Assembly (NCBI GenBank): GCA_964471755.1
Contig: CAYYJM010000002.1
Span: 5,236-69,235, forward strand
Length of the DNA stretch: 64,000 bases
Direction of reading: 5' to 3'
Origin: CAYYJM01 sp964471755
GTDB taxonomy: Bacteria > Planctomycetota > Planctomycetia > Gemmatales > Gemmataceae
Numbering within the stretch: position 1 is the first letter of the stretch; each line of letters begins with the position of its first letter. This document shows positions 34,591 through 42,201 of this stretch, piece after piece. The notes under the pieces are model-generated. The model did no database searches. It saw nothing but the letters and a program-made list of their open reading frames with translations, and was not told the DNA's origin. The position numbers were made by a program, and so were the translations under genes.

Positions 34591-35862
34591 TCACAGCTTC
34601 TGCGGCAGGATCATGGCGATCGGATTGACCAGGGCCTTGACCACCGCATTGCTGAACTGAATGCAGACCGCTCCGTCCACGACGCGATGGTCGAAGGTGT
34701 AGGACAGGTAGGCCAGGTCGGCCGGGCGAAGATCGCCATTCTGATCGTAGACCGGCCGGCGCACCATCTTGCCGATGCCGACAATGCCCACCTCGGGGTA
34801 GTTGATCACCGGCGTGGTGATCAGCCCGCCGAGATTGCCGATGGACGTGACCGTGAACGTCCCGCCACGGAGATCCTCGCGCTTGACCGTGCCCTTCCGA
34901 GCATCGTTGCTCAACCGTTCGAGTTCACGGGCGATGTCGCCGAGGTCGCGCTGGTCTGCATCCTTGATGACCGGAACGATCAGGCCGCCCGGCGTCGCCA
35001 CGGCCACGCCGATGTTGTACCGATCGTGCAGGACGATCTCGTTGGCCTCCTCGTCCAGCGTCGAGTTGACCAGCGGCACCTCCTTGAGTGCCGCACACAC
35101 CGCCTTGACGATGAACGGCAGGAAGGTGAGTTTGATGCCAGCCTTGAAGTAGAGCTGGCGGACGTTCTCCCGAAGACGCACCAGTTCCGTCAGTTCCACT
35201 TCCTCGACGTAGCTGTAGTCCGGGATGATCCGCTTGGACCGGGTCATCTGCTCGGCGATCAGTCGGCGCAGACCGACGAGTTTCATGCGAGTGCCTGGCT
35301 GGCCAACCACGGTTGCCGGCGCGGCGGGTTTCTGGGCCGGTTCTTCCTTGCTCGGCGTCGGAGTGCGCGGAGCGATCTGCCGGGTCAGATCCTCAACCAG
35401 GATTCGACCATCCGGTCCACTGCCGGTAACCCGACCCAGATCGACTCCGAGTTTGCGGGCCATGAGCCGGACCGACGGCGCGGCCTTGACGGGGACCGCC
35501 TCGCCATTGCCCTGAGAAGCAGGGACTTCGACGGAGTGCATGCCATTCACCGGCGCGGGGGACTTCCGCTCCGCTCCCTCGGCACGCTCGATCGGAGGTG
35601 TCGGCACCGCCCCGGTCGCGGCGGTCTCCTCGGCCCCGCGATACGACAGAATCGGTTGACCAACCTTGATGATCTTGCCCGGAGCGGCATCGAGAGAGAC
35701 AATGGTGCCGACAAACGGCGCGGGGACACTCATGGTCGCCTTGTCGGTCATCACCTCGAGCAGTTCCTGCCCGCGTTTGACCGCCTGGTTGGGCGCTACG
35801 AGCCAGCGAATCACCTCGGCCTCGTAGACCCCTTCGCCAATTTCCGGCAACTTGAACTCCAT
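34591..35862 (-). CDS. 2-oxoacid dehydrogenase E2 (dihydrolipoyl acyltransferase)
   Basis: 423 residues from the ATG at 35862 (GGAAGGGGG upstream). The N-terminal lipoyl domain carries its lysine in EVMTDKATMSVPAPF. A proline/alanine linker leads to the E1/E3-binding domain (APSVRLMARKLGVDLGRVTG) and the acyltransferase core ending in LSYTFDHRVVDGAVC with the catalytic H-x-x-x-D-G. It moves acyl groups from E1 to CoA in pyruvate or branched-chain 2-oxoacid dehydrogenase complexes. Third gene after E1alpha and E1beta; no E3 (lipoamide dehydrogenase) gene is seen here, so E3 must be encoded elsewhere. Confidence 0.94.
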   Translation of the reverse strand: MEFKLPEIGEGVYEAEVIRWLVAPNQAVKRGQELLEVMTDKATMSVPAPFVGTIVSLDAAPGKIIKVGQPILSYRGAEETAATGAVPTPPIERAEGAERKSPAPVNGMHSVEVPASQGNGEAVPVKAAPSVRLMARKLGVDLGRVTGSGPDGRILVEDLTRQIAPRTPTPSKEEPAQKPAAPATVVGQPGTRMKLVGLRRLIAEQMTRSKRIIPDYSYVEEVELTELVRLRENVRQLYFKAGIKLTFLPFIVKAVCAALKEVPLVNSTLDEEANEIVLHDRYNIGVAVATPGGLIVPVIKDADQRDLGDIARELERLSNDARKGTVKREDLRGGTFTVTSIGNLGGLITTPVINYPEVGIVGIGKMVRRPVYDQNGDLRPADLAYLSYTFDHRVVDGAVCIQFSNAVVKALVNPIAMILPQKL

Positions 35863-35968
35863 ACCCGCCCCCTTCCATCGACAGGGAGGCCGGGAGACGC
35901 GGAGCCTGGGTGCGCTCCGACTTTCTCTCCCTGATTCCGTGCCTCCCTGTCTCTGTGTCGTGCTTCGC

Positions 35969-37026
35969 TCAGGCCGGTTCCGTCGCCAGATCGCGCATCG
36001 CCTCACGGATGTTCGCCAGTTGCGGCACCGTGTTCTGTTCGTAGACCTGATTCAGGCCGATGCCCGGTACGTGCCGGCCGGAAAGCACTCGGGGACGGAC
36101 CAGCAGGTCGTAGAAGTGTTCGTCGATCACCCGCCTCAGAAGGTGTTCGCCGAAGTTGGTCACCTCGGTATCCTCGTTGACCAGCAACAACCGACCGGTC
36201 TTGCGAACGCTGGCCGAGATCGCCTTCCAATCATATGGAAAGATACTGCGAGGTCGAGAACGTCGAATTCCAGGCCGAGTTCCTGTTTCAGTTCGTCGGC
36301 CACCTGCACGCACAGTGGCAAGGTTCGGCCATAGCTGACGACCGTGGCCGCTTCGCCGGTTCGCACGAGTCGAGCCACACCGAGCGGCGTGAACAACGGC
36401 TGCACGGCTGGCCAGTTTGGCTTCCAGGTACTCCGATCGCCCACGGGCGCATCGATCCGGACCTTGAGTTCGTCCTCGTCGGTCGGCTCACCGGGAATCT
36501 TCTCCGTGCCCCGGATTCGGAGCAGCGCCTTCGGCAGCAGAACCAGGACCGGGTTCGGGTCGGCAATCGCCGAGAGCATCAGGCCGTACGCATCGATTGG
36601 CGTGCTTGGCATGACGATCTTCCAGCCGGGCAGCCGACTGGCCCAACTCTCGAACGAGTGGGAGTGATACAGGCTGCCCCGGATGCCCGAGCCGGACGGT
36701 GTCATGACGACCATCGGCAAGGAATACTGCCCGGCTCCGGCCCAGCGCTGGTTGCCGGCCACCTTGAGCAAGTCGATGGTGTTGAAGCCGTAATCGCAGA
36801 ACTGAATCTCGGCGACCGGCAGGCCGCCCGCATAGGCGATGCCCATCGCCATGCCGATGATGCCGCGCTCGTCGAGTGGCGCGTTCCAGGCCGTCTTCAG
36901 CCCCTGAGTAGCCGTGAAGACGCCGCCCAGGGGCGGGCCGACATCCTCGCCGAAAACGTCGGTCACGCCCAGGTTTTCCTCGCCATAATGCAGGGCGAGG
37001 CGAACGGCTTGCACCATCGTGGCCAT
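35969..37026 (-). pseudogene. 2-oxoacid dehydrogenase E1 beta subunit, with a frameshift
   Basis: Residues 1 to about 258 read in one frame from the ATG at 37026 (AAGGAG upstream): transketolase-type motifs VTDVFGEDVGPPLGGVF, VAEIQFCDYGF and FESWASRLPGWKIVMPSTP. Near 36250 the frame changes. After VLDL the next frame supplies S-I-F-P-Y-D-W-K-A-I, then TGRLLLVNEDTEVTNFGEHL and VPGIGLNQVYEQN to the stop at 35969. A single missing base (a C in an expected CTCCGC) restores one complete subunit of about 350 residues. Everything else is intact, so a sequencing or assembly error is at least as likely as a true mutation. Works with E1alpha as the TPP-dependent decarboxylase. Confidence 0.88.
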
Positions 37027-37055
37027 GAGGGCGTCTCCTTTGCAGCGAAGCCGGT

Positions 37056-38132
37056 TCAGCGTGGCAAGCCGGTGTAATCCACGGGGTAGACGGCATCAAC
37101 CGAACTGGGAGCGTAGGTGTCGCGCTCGATGTCCTCGATCGTTGGTGCCGGTTCCCGAAGTACCTGCTCGTACGCGGCGTCCATCTCCTCCCTGGCCTCC
37201 TCGTGGACCCGTTCCAGGGCGGCGGCGCTGACCAGGCCGGACTCCAGCAAGCAGGTCTCGAACAACTTGATGGGGTCATCCTCGTCCTTGACGAGCAGGG
37301 CACCCGACGACGACGAGTGGCCATGCAGGCGGGACACCATCGCCTCGAGCAGGAACGGCCGACGGGTCGTCCGGCAATGATGGAGGGCCCGGGCCACGGC
37401 GTGCCAGGAGATGATGGGGTCGTTGCCGTCTACCATCGCGCCCGGAATGCCGAAGGCCTTGCCGCGATCGCTGATCCGCTCCTCGCCGTGCTGCGAGCAG
37501 GCTGAGGTGGAGATGCCCCAGCGGTTGTTCGTGACGATCATCAGCACGGGCAGTTCGTTGCCCGGACGAGTACTCCAGATCATGCACGAGGCGAAATCGC
37601 CCTCGGCGGTGCCGGCATCGCCCCCGAGAACCAGGGTCACCGCGTCGGGGCTGCGACGCTTGTTCATCAGGGCGGTTCCGGGAGCCATGACGTACTGGAC
37701 CTCGATGACCGAGGTCACCGGCAGCACGTTCCAGGCCTTGCAAGAGTAGTGACTGGCGAAATTGCGGCCGCGGGAATGGGTGTCCGTCGCGGTCATGGCC
37801 ATCTGGCGCAGGGCCTCGATGGGCTCCATGCCCAGGGCCAGCATCAGGGCGCTGTTGCGGTAGTGCAGGTGCAGGTAGTCGAAGGTGGGGCCTTCGCCTT
37901 TCATCACCTGCATGCCGAGGGCGGCATTGAAGGCTTCCTCGCCGGGACCGCCGATCCAGAAATAGCCTTGCCCGGATTTGCTCATCTTGATCATCCGCTC
38001 TTCGAGGACGCGAGCGCGGACCATCAGACGGTGCAGCTCCAGGCAGCGATCGATCGGCAGAGACTTGCCCTGTGAGGTAACCTCGGGTGTCAGGAGTGCT
38101 ACCTCATCATCTACAGGAGGGATGATTGACAT
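37056..38132 (-). CDS. 2-oxoacid dehydrogenase E1 alpha subunit
   Basis: 358 residues from the ATG at 38132 (GAGGAGG and GGAG upstream). The TPP-binding motif is GGDAGTAEGDFASCMIWS ending near VTNNRWGIS; MIKMSKSGQGYFWIGGPGEE at the start and the serine-rich loop SRLHGHSSSSG, a phosphorylation-loop position in mitochondrial enzymes, fit the E1alpha family. It decarboxylates a 2-oxoacid and acetylates the E2 lipoyl group. Whether the complex uses pyruvate or branched-chain acids cannot be decided from sequence by eye. Thirty bases upstream of E1beta. Confidence 0.93.
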   Translation of the reverse strand: MSIIPPVDDEVALLTPEVTSQGKSLPIDRCLELHRLMVRARVLEERMIKMSKSGQGYFWIGGPGEEAFNAALGMQVMKGEGPTFDYLHLHYRNSALMLALGMEPIEALRQMAMTATDTHSRGRNFASHYSCKAWNVLPVTSVIEVQYVMAPGTALMNKRRSPDAVTLVLGGDAGTAEGDFASCMIWSTRPGNELPVLMIVTNNRWGISTSACSQHGEERISDRGKAFGIPGAMVDGNDPIISWHAVARALHHCRTTRRPFLLEAMVSRLHGHSSSSGALLVKDEDDPIKLFETCLLESGLVSAAALERVHEEAREEMDAAYEQVLREPAPTIEDIERDTYAPSSVDAVYPVDYTGLPR

Positions 38133-38573
38133 TGCTCCAGGTCCTCCTCGGTGCAGACCGCACACGGCGGCCAAGAGAAACAGTGGGCCGCAGGGGGAGA
38201 GGCCCCACGACGATCACGCTCACGGGCCATCCCTGCCGGGGAGGGGAGACTCACTCAGAAGCCTCCAGAAACGCTATCGGTCGCAGCCCAATCGGCAGTT
38301 GCGGTGAATCCGATCCGTCACAGCCCGGGTTCCGACGAATCGTCGGATTGTGCCAGTCGAACGGGGCGGATACAAGGCCTGTTCAAAGGAGGCGAGCAAG
38401 CTAGGCTACGTCCCCTTCGTCTTCTTCAGTATTTTACCCACGACGTGACAGGACGGCACGTCTCTTTAGAAAAACGATCGGATCGAGAACCGGGAGCTGC
38501 CCTTGCTCGATCGGGAAAATCCGCTAGGATACAGGCTTATGATGTGGGATTCTTTGCCCCCGGGAGCGTGGTC
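38133..38573. other. Divergent intergenic region between E1alpha and L28
   Basis: About 440 bp. It should hold promoters for the dehydrogenase operon on the minus strand and for rpmB on the plus strand. An open frame runs through it in phase with rpmB from 38151, but the translated sequence lacks coding character. No palindrome or RNA gene was recognised. Confidence 0.6.
38503..38530 (+). promoter_or_regulatory. Possible promoter of the L28 gene
   Basis: TTGCTC (38503-38508) and TAGGAT (38525-38530) with a 16-bp spacer lie about 44 bp upstream of the ATG at 38574. Pattern only. Confidence 0.4.
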
Positions 38574-38837
38574 ATGGGTGTAGAGTGCGAAGTCTGTGGG
38601 AAGCGCCGGTCATCCGGTAATCAGTACGTGACCAGCGGCAAGCCGAAGTACCTGGGCGGTAACGGCGTCAAGGTCCGTGGCATCAGCCGGCGTTTCTTTC
38701 AGCCGAACTTGCAGTCGATCCAGTGCCAGGTGGGCGGGGCGGTGAAGACGCTCCGCGTCTGCGTGGCCTGCATTCGCTCCGGCCGGATTCAGCGGCCGTT
38801 GAAGCGGAAGCCCTTCGAGGTCGCCAGTTCCTCCTGA
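38574..38837 (+). CDS. rpmB: Large ribosomal subunit protein bL28
   Basis: 87 residues from the ATG at 38574, with GGGAG about 8 bp upstream. CEVCGKRRSSGNQ at the start and TLRVCVACIRSGRIQ near the end provide two C-x-x-C pairs, the zinc-binding form of bL28. Basic residues and SRRFFQPNLQ in between are typical. Part of the 50S subunit. The frame is open upstream but the N-terminus is fixed by the family. Confidence 0.94.
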   Translation: MGVECEVCGKRRSSGNQYVTSGKPKYLGGNGVKVRGISRRFFQPNLQSIQCQVGGAVKTLRVCVACIRSGRIQRPLKRKPFEVASSS

Positions 38838-38866
38838 TCGCTGAATCCCTTACCAACGAGACACCC

Positions 38867-38900
38867 GCGCGGCCGGGACACCCCACGGAGTGTGCCGCGC
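38867..38900. terminator. GC-rich hairpin after rpmB
   Basis: GCGCGGC (38867-38873) pairs with GCCGCGC (38894-38900), with further inner pairing ACAC/GTGT. No T-run follows, so if it is a terminator it is not the classic kind; a degenerate intergenic palindrome is equally possible. Confidence 0.35.
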
Positions 38901-38932
38901 TACGTCCTTTGGGGATTCTCCCGATTCCCGTC

Positions 38933-38962
38933 TTGACTTCAGCATGGTCCCTTCTCTATGAT
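38933..38962 (+). promoter_or_regulatory. Strong sigma70-like promoter upstream of the DUF1559 gene
   Basis: TTGACT (38933-38938), an 18-bp spacer and TATGAT (38957-38962). It is the best consensus match I noticed in the window and predicts a leader of about 145 nt that includes the 18-bp tandem repeat at 39026-39087. Confidence 0.55.
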
Positions 38963-39025
38963 AGAAGTTGAGGATTTGGATTCGGTTCAGGCATCCAACC
39001 TGGTTTCCTTTTTGCCTGCCTAGTT

Positions 39026-39087
39026 CCAACCTGCTACGTCCTACCAACCTGCTACGTCCTACCAACCTGCTACGTCCTACCAACCTG
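39026..39087. repeat. 18-bp tandem repeat in the leader of the DUF1559 gene
   Basis: The unit CCAACCTGCTACGTCCTA is present in three exact copies (39026-39043, 39044-39061, 39062-39079) plus the first 8 bases of a fourth. It ends 27 bp before the ATG at 39115, in the predicted 5' untranslated region. Confidence 0.95.
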
Positions 39088-39114
39088 TTTCACACACCTG
39101 CAAGGAGCGCCCTC

Positions 39115-40104
39115 ATGACTTCTCGTCTTCGTTCGCGCGCCGGCTTTACCCTGATCGAACTGCTCGTGGTCATCGCTATCATTGCTATTCTAATTGGTCT
39201 CCTGCTCCCTGCCGTCCAGAAGGTTCGTGAGGCAGCTTCGCGCATGAAGTGCCAGAACAACCTCAAGCAGATCGGACTGGCCTTGCACAACTACCACGAT
39301 ACCAACCAATCCATGCCGTACGGTTGGGCGACGGAAAATGGTCGGTTCGCCCCGGTGAACACGACCGCCTACGGGGACGGCACCTTCTGGTATCACCGCC
39401 GTGACTGCTGGTTCCAGCGTCTCTTGCCGTTCGTGGAACAGCAGAGCCTTTACAGCCTCTACACCGCGGACCGGACCCAGTACATCCATTCCATCAACAA
39501 CCCTATCACCACCACTCCGGTGCAAATGTTCGCGTGCCCGTCGGACGGCAGCGCCCCCGGCCAGGGGGGCAACGGCGGTTCGTTCGCCTTCCAGGGTAGC
39601 TATGCCGTCTGTGCGGGCGGCATCACCTGGGTGGGTAACGTTGGTTCCCCGGTGGATCTCGGTCAAAGCACCGCCACCGGTGGCATGTTCTTCCGGGATT
39701 CTCAGATCCGGCTACAGACCATCCCCGACGGGTCTTCCAACACCCTGATGGTCAGCGAAGGCATCATCCGCGGCAATGGCACGGGGGCGTGGGGCGAACT
39801 CGGCGGCTACTGGGGTGGCGCGCCGCACGGTTCGTACGGCTTCTCCACCTTCGAGGTGCCCAACACGAGCATCCCGGATCGCGTCTACAGTTGCAAGTCG
39901 ACGACCTTCCCCAATGCCCCGTGTGAGAATGGCAATGCCGGTGCCCTGCCCGGTCGCTGGAACTTCGCCCGCAGTCTGCACACCGGCGGCGTGAATGTGG
40001 CCATGGGTGACGGCTCGATCCGGTTTACGAGCAACACGGTCAACCGTCTCACCTGGCAGGCCATGGGCACCATCAATGATGGCCTGGTCGTCGATCTGCC
40101 GTGA
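39115..40104 (+). CDS. DUF1559 pseudopilin-like protein
   Basis: 329 residues from the ATG at 39115, with AAGGAG 7 bp upstream. The N-terminus is a type IV prepilin/pseudopilin signal (RAGFTLIELLVVIAIIAILI), cut after Gly, followed by KVREAASRMKCQNNLKQIGL and the DUF1559 body. The C-terminal signature NVAMGDGSIRFTSNTVN is complete. These proteins exist in very large paralogue families in planctomycetes and are thought to be surface or secretion-system fibres; the function is unproven. Followed by a small lipoprotein gene, a pairing often seen. Confidence 0.94.
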   Translation: MTSRLRSRAGFTLIELLVVIAIIAILIGLLLPAVQKVREAASRMKCQNNLKQIGLALHNYHDTNQSMPYGWATENGRFAPVNTTAYGDGTFWYHRRDCWFQRLLPFVEQQSLYSLYTADRTQYIHSINNPITTTPVQMFACPSDGSAPGQGGNGGSFAFQGSYAVCAGGITWVGNVGSPVDLGQSTATGGMFFRDSQIRLQTIPDGSSNTLMVSEGIIRGNGTGAWGELGGYWGGAPHGSYGFSTFEVPNTSIPDRVYSCKSTTFPNAPCENGNAGALPGRWNFARSLHTGGVNVAMGDGSIRFTSNTVNRLTWQAMGTINDGLVVDLP

Positions 40105-40202
40105 CCCCGGGCTTCCTCAATCATTCCACACCTTTTCGTCGGCCCGGCTTCCCTCAGCGGCAGCCGGGCCGGTTCATCCCATCCTGCACAGGAGTGGCAC
40201 CC

Positions 40203-40643
40203 TTGTTTACCAACCAGGAAGGTCGGATTCACCGGTTCAGCTGGGCCCTGCTCGTCGTCGCGTCCGTCTTCGCCGTCGGATGTGGCGACGGTGGGCCGAA
40301 TATATACACCGTCTCGGGCACTGTTTCCTACGCTGGCAAGGCAATCGAAGAGGGCCGGATTCTCTTCCGCAACACCGGCGGCGATGGCCGGGGCNNNNNN
40401 NNNNGCTACTCTGGTGAGATCAAGAACGGCGCGTACCAGGTGAAGTGTGAAGTCGGCAAGATGAAGGTTGAGGTGATCGCCACCCGGATTATCCCGGGCA
40501 AGTTCAAGAAAGGCGAGAACGGGGAGTCGGAACTCCAACCAGTCGGCGAGATGTACATCCCCGCGAAGTACAACACGAAAACCACCCTGACCGCCGACGT
40601 GAACGCTTCGTCCACCACCTTCCCCTTCGACCTGCCGAAGTAA
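40203..40643 (+). CDS. Small lipoprotein with carboxypeptidase-regulatory-like beta domain
   Basis: About 146 residues. A TTG at 40203 with AGGAG upstream is the likely start, as it places a signal peptide directly before the lipobox A-V-G-C in VFAVGCGDGG; an earlier ATG at 40101 overlaps the previous gene's stop. After the Cys comes a beta sandwich (YTVSGTVSYAGKAIEEGRIL, later NGAYQVKCEVGKMKVEV) like the carboxypeptidase-regulatory or transthyretin-like fold. A 10-N gap at 40395-40404 interrupts it. Likely anchored in a membrane and partnered with the DUF1559 protein. Confidence 0.8.
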   Translation: MFTNQEGRIHRFSWALLVVASVFAVGCGDGGPNIYTVSGTVSYAGKAIEEGRILFRNTGGDGRGXXXXYSGEIKNGAYQVKCEVGKMKVEVIATRIIPGKFKKGENGESELQPVGEMYIPAKYNTKTTLTADVNASSTTFPFDLPK

Positions 40644-40673
40644 TTGGACGTTTGGCTCATTGGGTGACCGCCA

Positions 40674-41360
40674 TCACGTCCCCCGGCGGTTACCGAACAG
40701 ATCGACGTGCAGACGCGGACAGAAGCGGTAACCGTGTCGCTTGCACAATTCCACCAGCCAGAGCGCCTTCTCGTTCAGAGCTGCCGTGCTGATTCCCTGG
40801 GGCATCAGCAACACCCGTTCCGGCAGAGTCGGCGGCAGGAGCGCCAGGAGGTGCTGAATCTCCTCCACATCGGCCGGGCGATCGACCACGAACTTGAGCT
40901 GATATTCTCCCTCGGCCATGAATGCCGCGATCACGTCCGGGCGGAGACGTAGTTCCTCGTGCCGCAGCGCGAACCGGCCACCCTCGCGTTCCGTCGGCGT
41001 CGAGTTCGACAGCTTCGGACTCAGGCTGGCCAGGTCACAGGCGACAGGCCGGTGGAGCGTCGCCGCCGTCTCGATGGTGATGTGGTAGCCGTGCTGCCGA
41101 AGTTCCCGGCTCAGAGGCACAATCTCCGGCTGGAGCATCGGTTCACCGCCGGTCAGCACGACGTGACGGGCCGGATATCGCCTCACCTTGGCGAGGATGT
41201 CCGCGTAGGTCCAGGTCGTCCCCTCCGGCTCCCACGACGTGTAGGGCGTGTCGCAGAAGGTGCAGCGAAGATTGCAGCCACTGGTGCGCACGAAGACGCT
41301 TGGCACCCCGGTCAGGATGCCTTCGCCCTGGATCGAGAAGAAGATTTCGGCGATCTTCAT
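40674..41360 (-). CDS. queE: 7-carboxy-7-deazaguanine synthase
   Basis: 228 residues from the ATG at 41360. The radical-SAM motif is CNLRCTFCDTPYTSW; EIFFSIQGEGILTGVPSVFV precedes it and VVLTGGEPMLQP follows, all typical of QueE. It converts CPH4 to CDG on the way to preQ0, queuosine and related modified bases. Its ATG overlaps the stop of queC in an ATGA, so translation is coupled. QueD and QueF genes are not in the window. Confidence 0.95.
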   Translation of the reverse strand: MKIAEIFFSIQGEGILTGVPSVFVRTSGCNLRCTFCDTPYTSWEPEGTTWTYADILAKVRRYPARHVVLTGGEPMLQPEIVPLSRELRQHGYHITIETAATLHRPVACDLASLSPKLSNSTPTEREGGRFALRHEELRLRPDVIAAFMAEGEYQLKFVVDRPADVEEIQHLLALLPPTLPERVLLMPQGISTAALNEKALWLVELCKRHGYRFCPRLHVDLFGNRRGT

Positions 41361-42157
41361 GGCTGATAGCGTGTCGGGTCGGGAACGCCGGCCTGGCGAA
41401 AGCCCTCGGCCCGGAGCAGGCACGAATCGCACTTGCCACAGGCGAGCCCGGCCGGCGACGGCTGGTAGCACGAATGCGTTCGGCCATAATCCACGCCGAG
41501 AGCGAGGCCCTGGCGGATGATGTCCGCCTTGGACAGGTGGACCAGGGGAGCATGGATACGGAACCGACCCTGACCCTCGACGCCGGCCTTCGTCGCCAGG
41601 TTGGCCAGCGTCTCGAACGCGGCGATGAAATCCGGCCGACAATCGGGATAGCCGGAATAATCGACCGCGTTGACCCCGACAAAGATGTCGAACGCCCCGA
41701 GAACCTCGGCCCAGGCAAGGGCCAGGCTCAGGAAGATGGTATTCCGGGCCGGGACGTAGGTGATCGGGATACCGCCGCTCATTTCATCGGTCGAACGGCC
41801 TTCCGGTACGGCCAGGTCGGCGGTCAGGGCCGAGCCACCGAAGGCCCGCAGGTCGAGGTGCATCACCCGGAGATCGCGGACGCCCAGTTGCTCGGCCACC
41901 CGCTGGGCCGCCTCGATCTCGACCGCGTGGCGCTGGCCATAGGCGATCGTCAGCGCATGACAGCGAAAGCCCTGACTGCACGCCACGGCCAGGGGCGTGG
42001 CCGACGAGAGGGCGTCGGGGGCGCCCAGGAAGTTGCCCGCGCGCGCTCCGAAGGCGCCCGAGGGCACGAAGGAGCGGCCCAGCGTGGCGGCGAAGGATAT
42101 GTACACGNNNNNNNNNNCTGCCGATCGGTCGTTCTTCGTCGTGTCCATGCCTTCCAT
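41357..42157 (-). CDS. queC: 7-cyano-7-deazaguanine synthase (damaged near an assembly gap)
   Basis: About 266 residues from the ATG at 42157, with GGAGG 8 bp upstream. From about 41990 downwards the match is good: CHALTIAYGQRHAVEIEAAQ, PARNTIFLSLALAWAE, NAVDYSGYPDCRPDF and the zinc cluster region CYQPSPAGLACGKCDSC. QueC turns CDG into preQ0 with ATP. The N-terminal PP-loop S-G-G-x-D-S cannot be found. Instead the roughly 36 residues between the gap (42108-42117) and ATPLAVACS read as unrelated sequence, with P-D-A-L-S-S where S-G-G-L-D-S is expected. Misassembly is the likely cause. Confidence 0.88.
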   Translation of the reverse strand: MEGMDTTKNDRSAXXXXVYISFAATLGRSFVPSGAFGARAGNFLGAPDALSSATPLAVACSQGFRCHALTIAYGQRHAVEIEAAQRVAEQLGVRDLRVMHLDLRAFGGSALTADLAVPEGRSTDEMSGGIPITYVPARNTIFLSLALAWAEVLGAFDIFVGVNAVDYSGYPDCRPDFIAAFETLANLATKAGVEGQGRFRIHAPLVHLSKADIIRQGLALGVDYGRTHSCYQPSPAGLACGKCDSCLLRAEGFRQAGVPDPTRYQP

Positions 42158-42201
42158 TGTGTCAGTCCTCCGTCTGGTCGCATAGAGCATCACGCGGAAC
42201 G

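Noticed and set aside
38151..38573. N-terminal extension of L28
   Set aside because: The frame is open, but the residues have no coding character, and bL28 family length and an RBS place the start at 38574.
39026..39087. CRISPR or iteron origin
   Set aside because: Three direct 18-bp copies with no spacers, no AT-rich unwinding region and no replication gene nearby; more likely a leader repeat.
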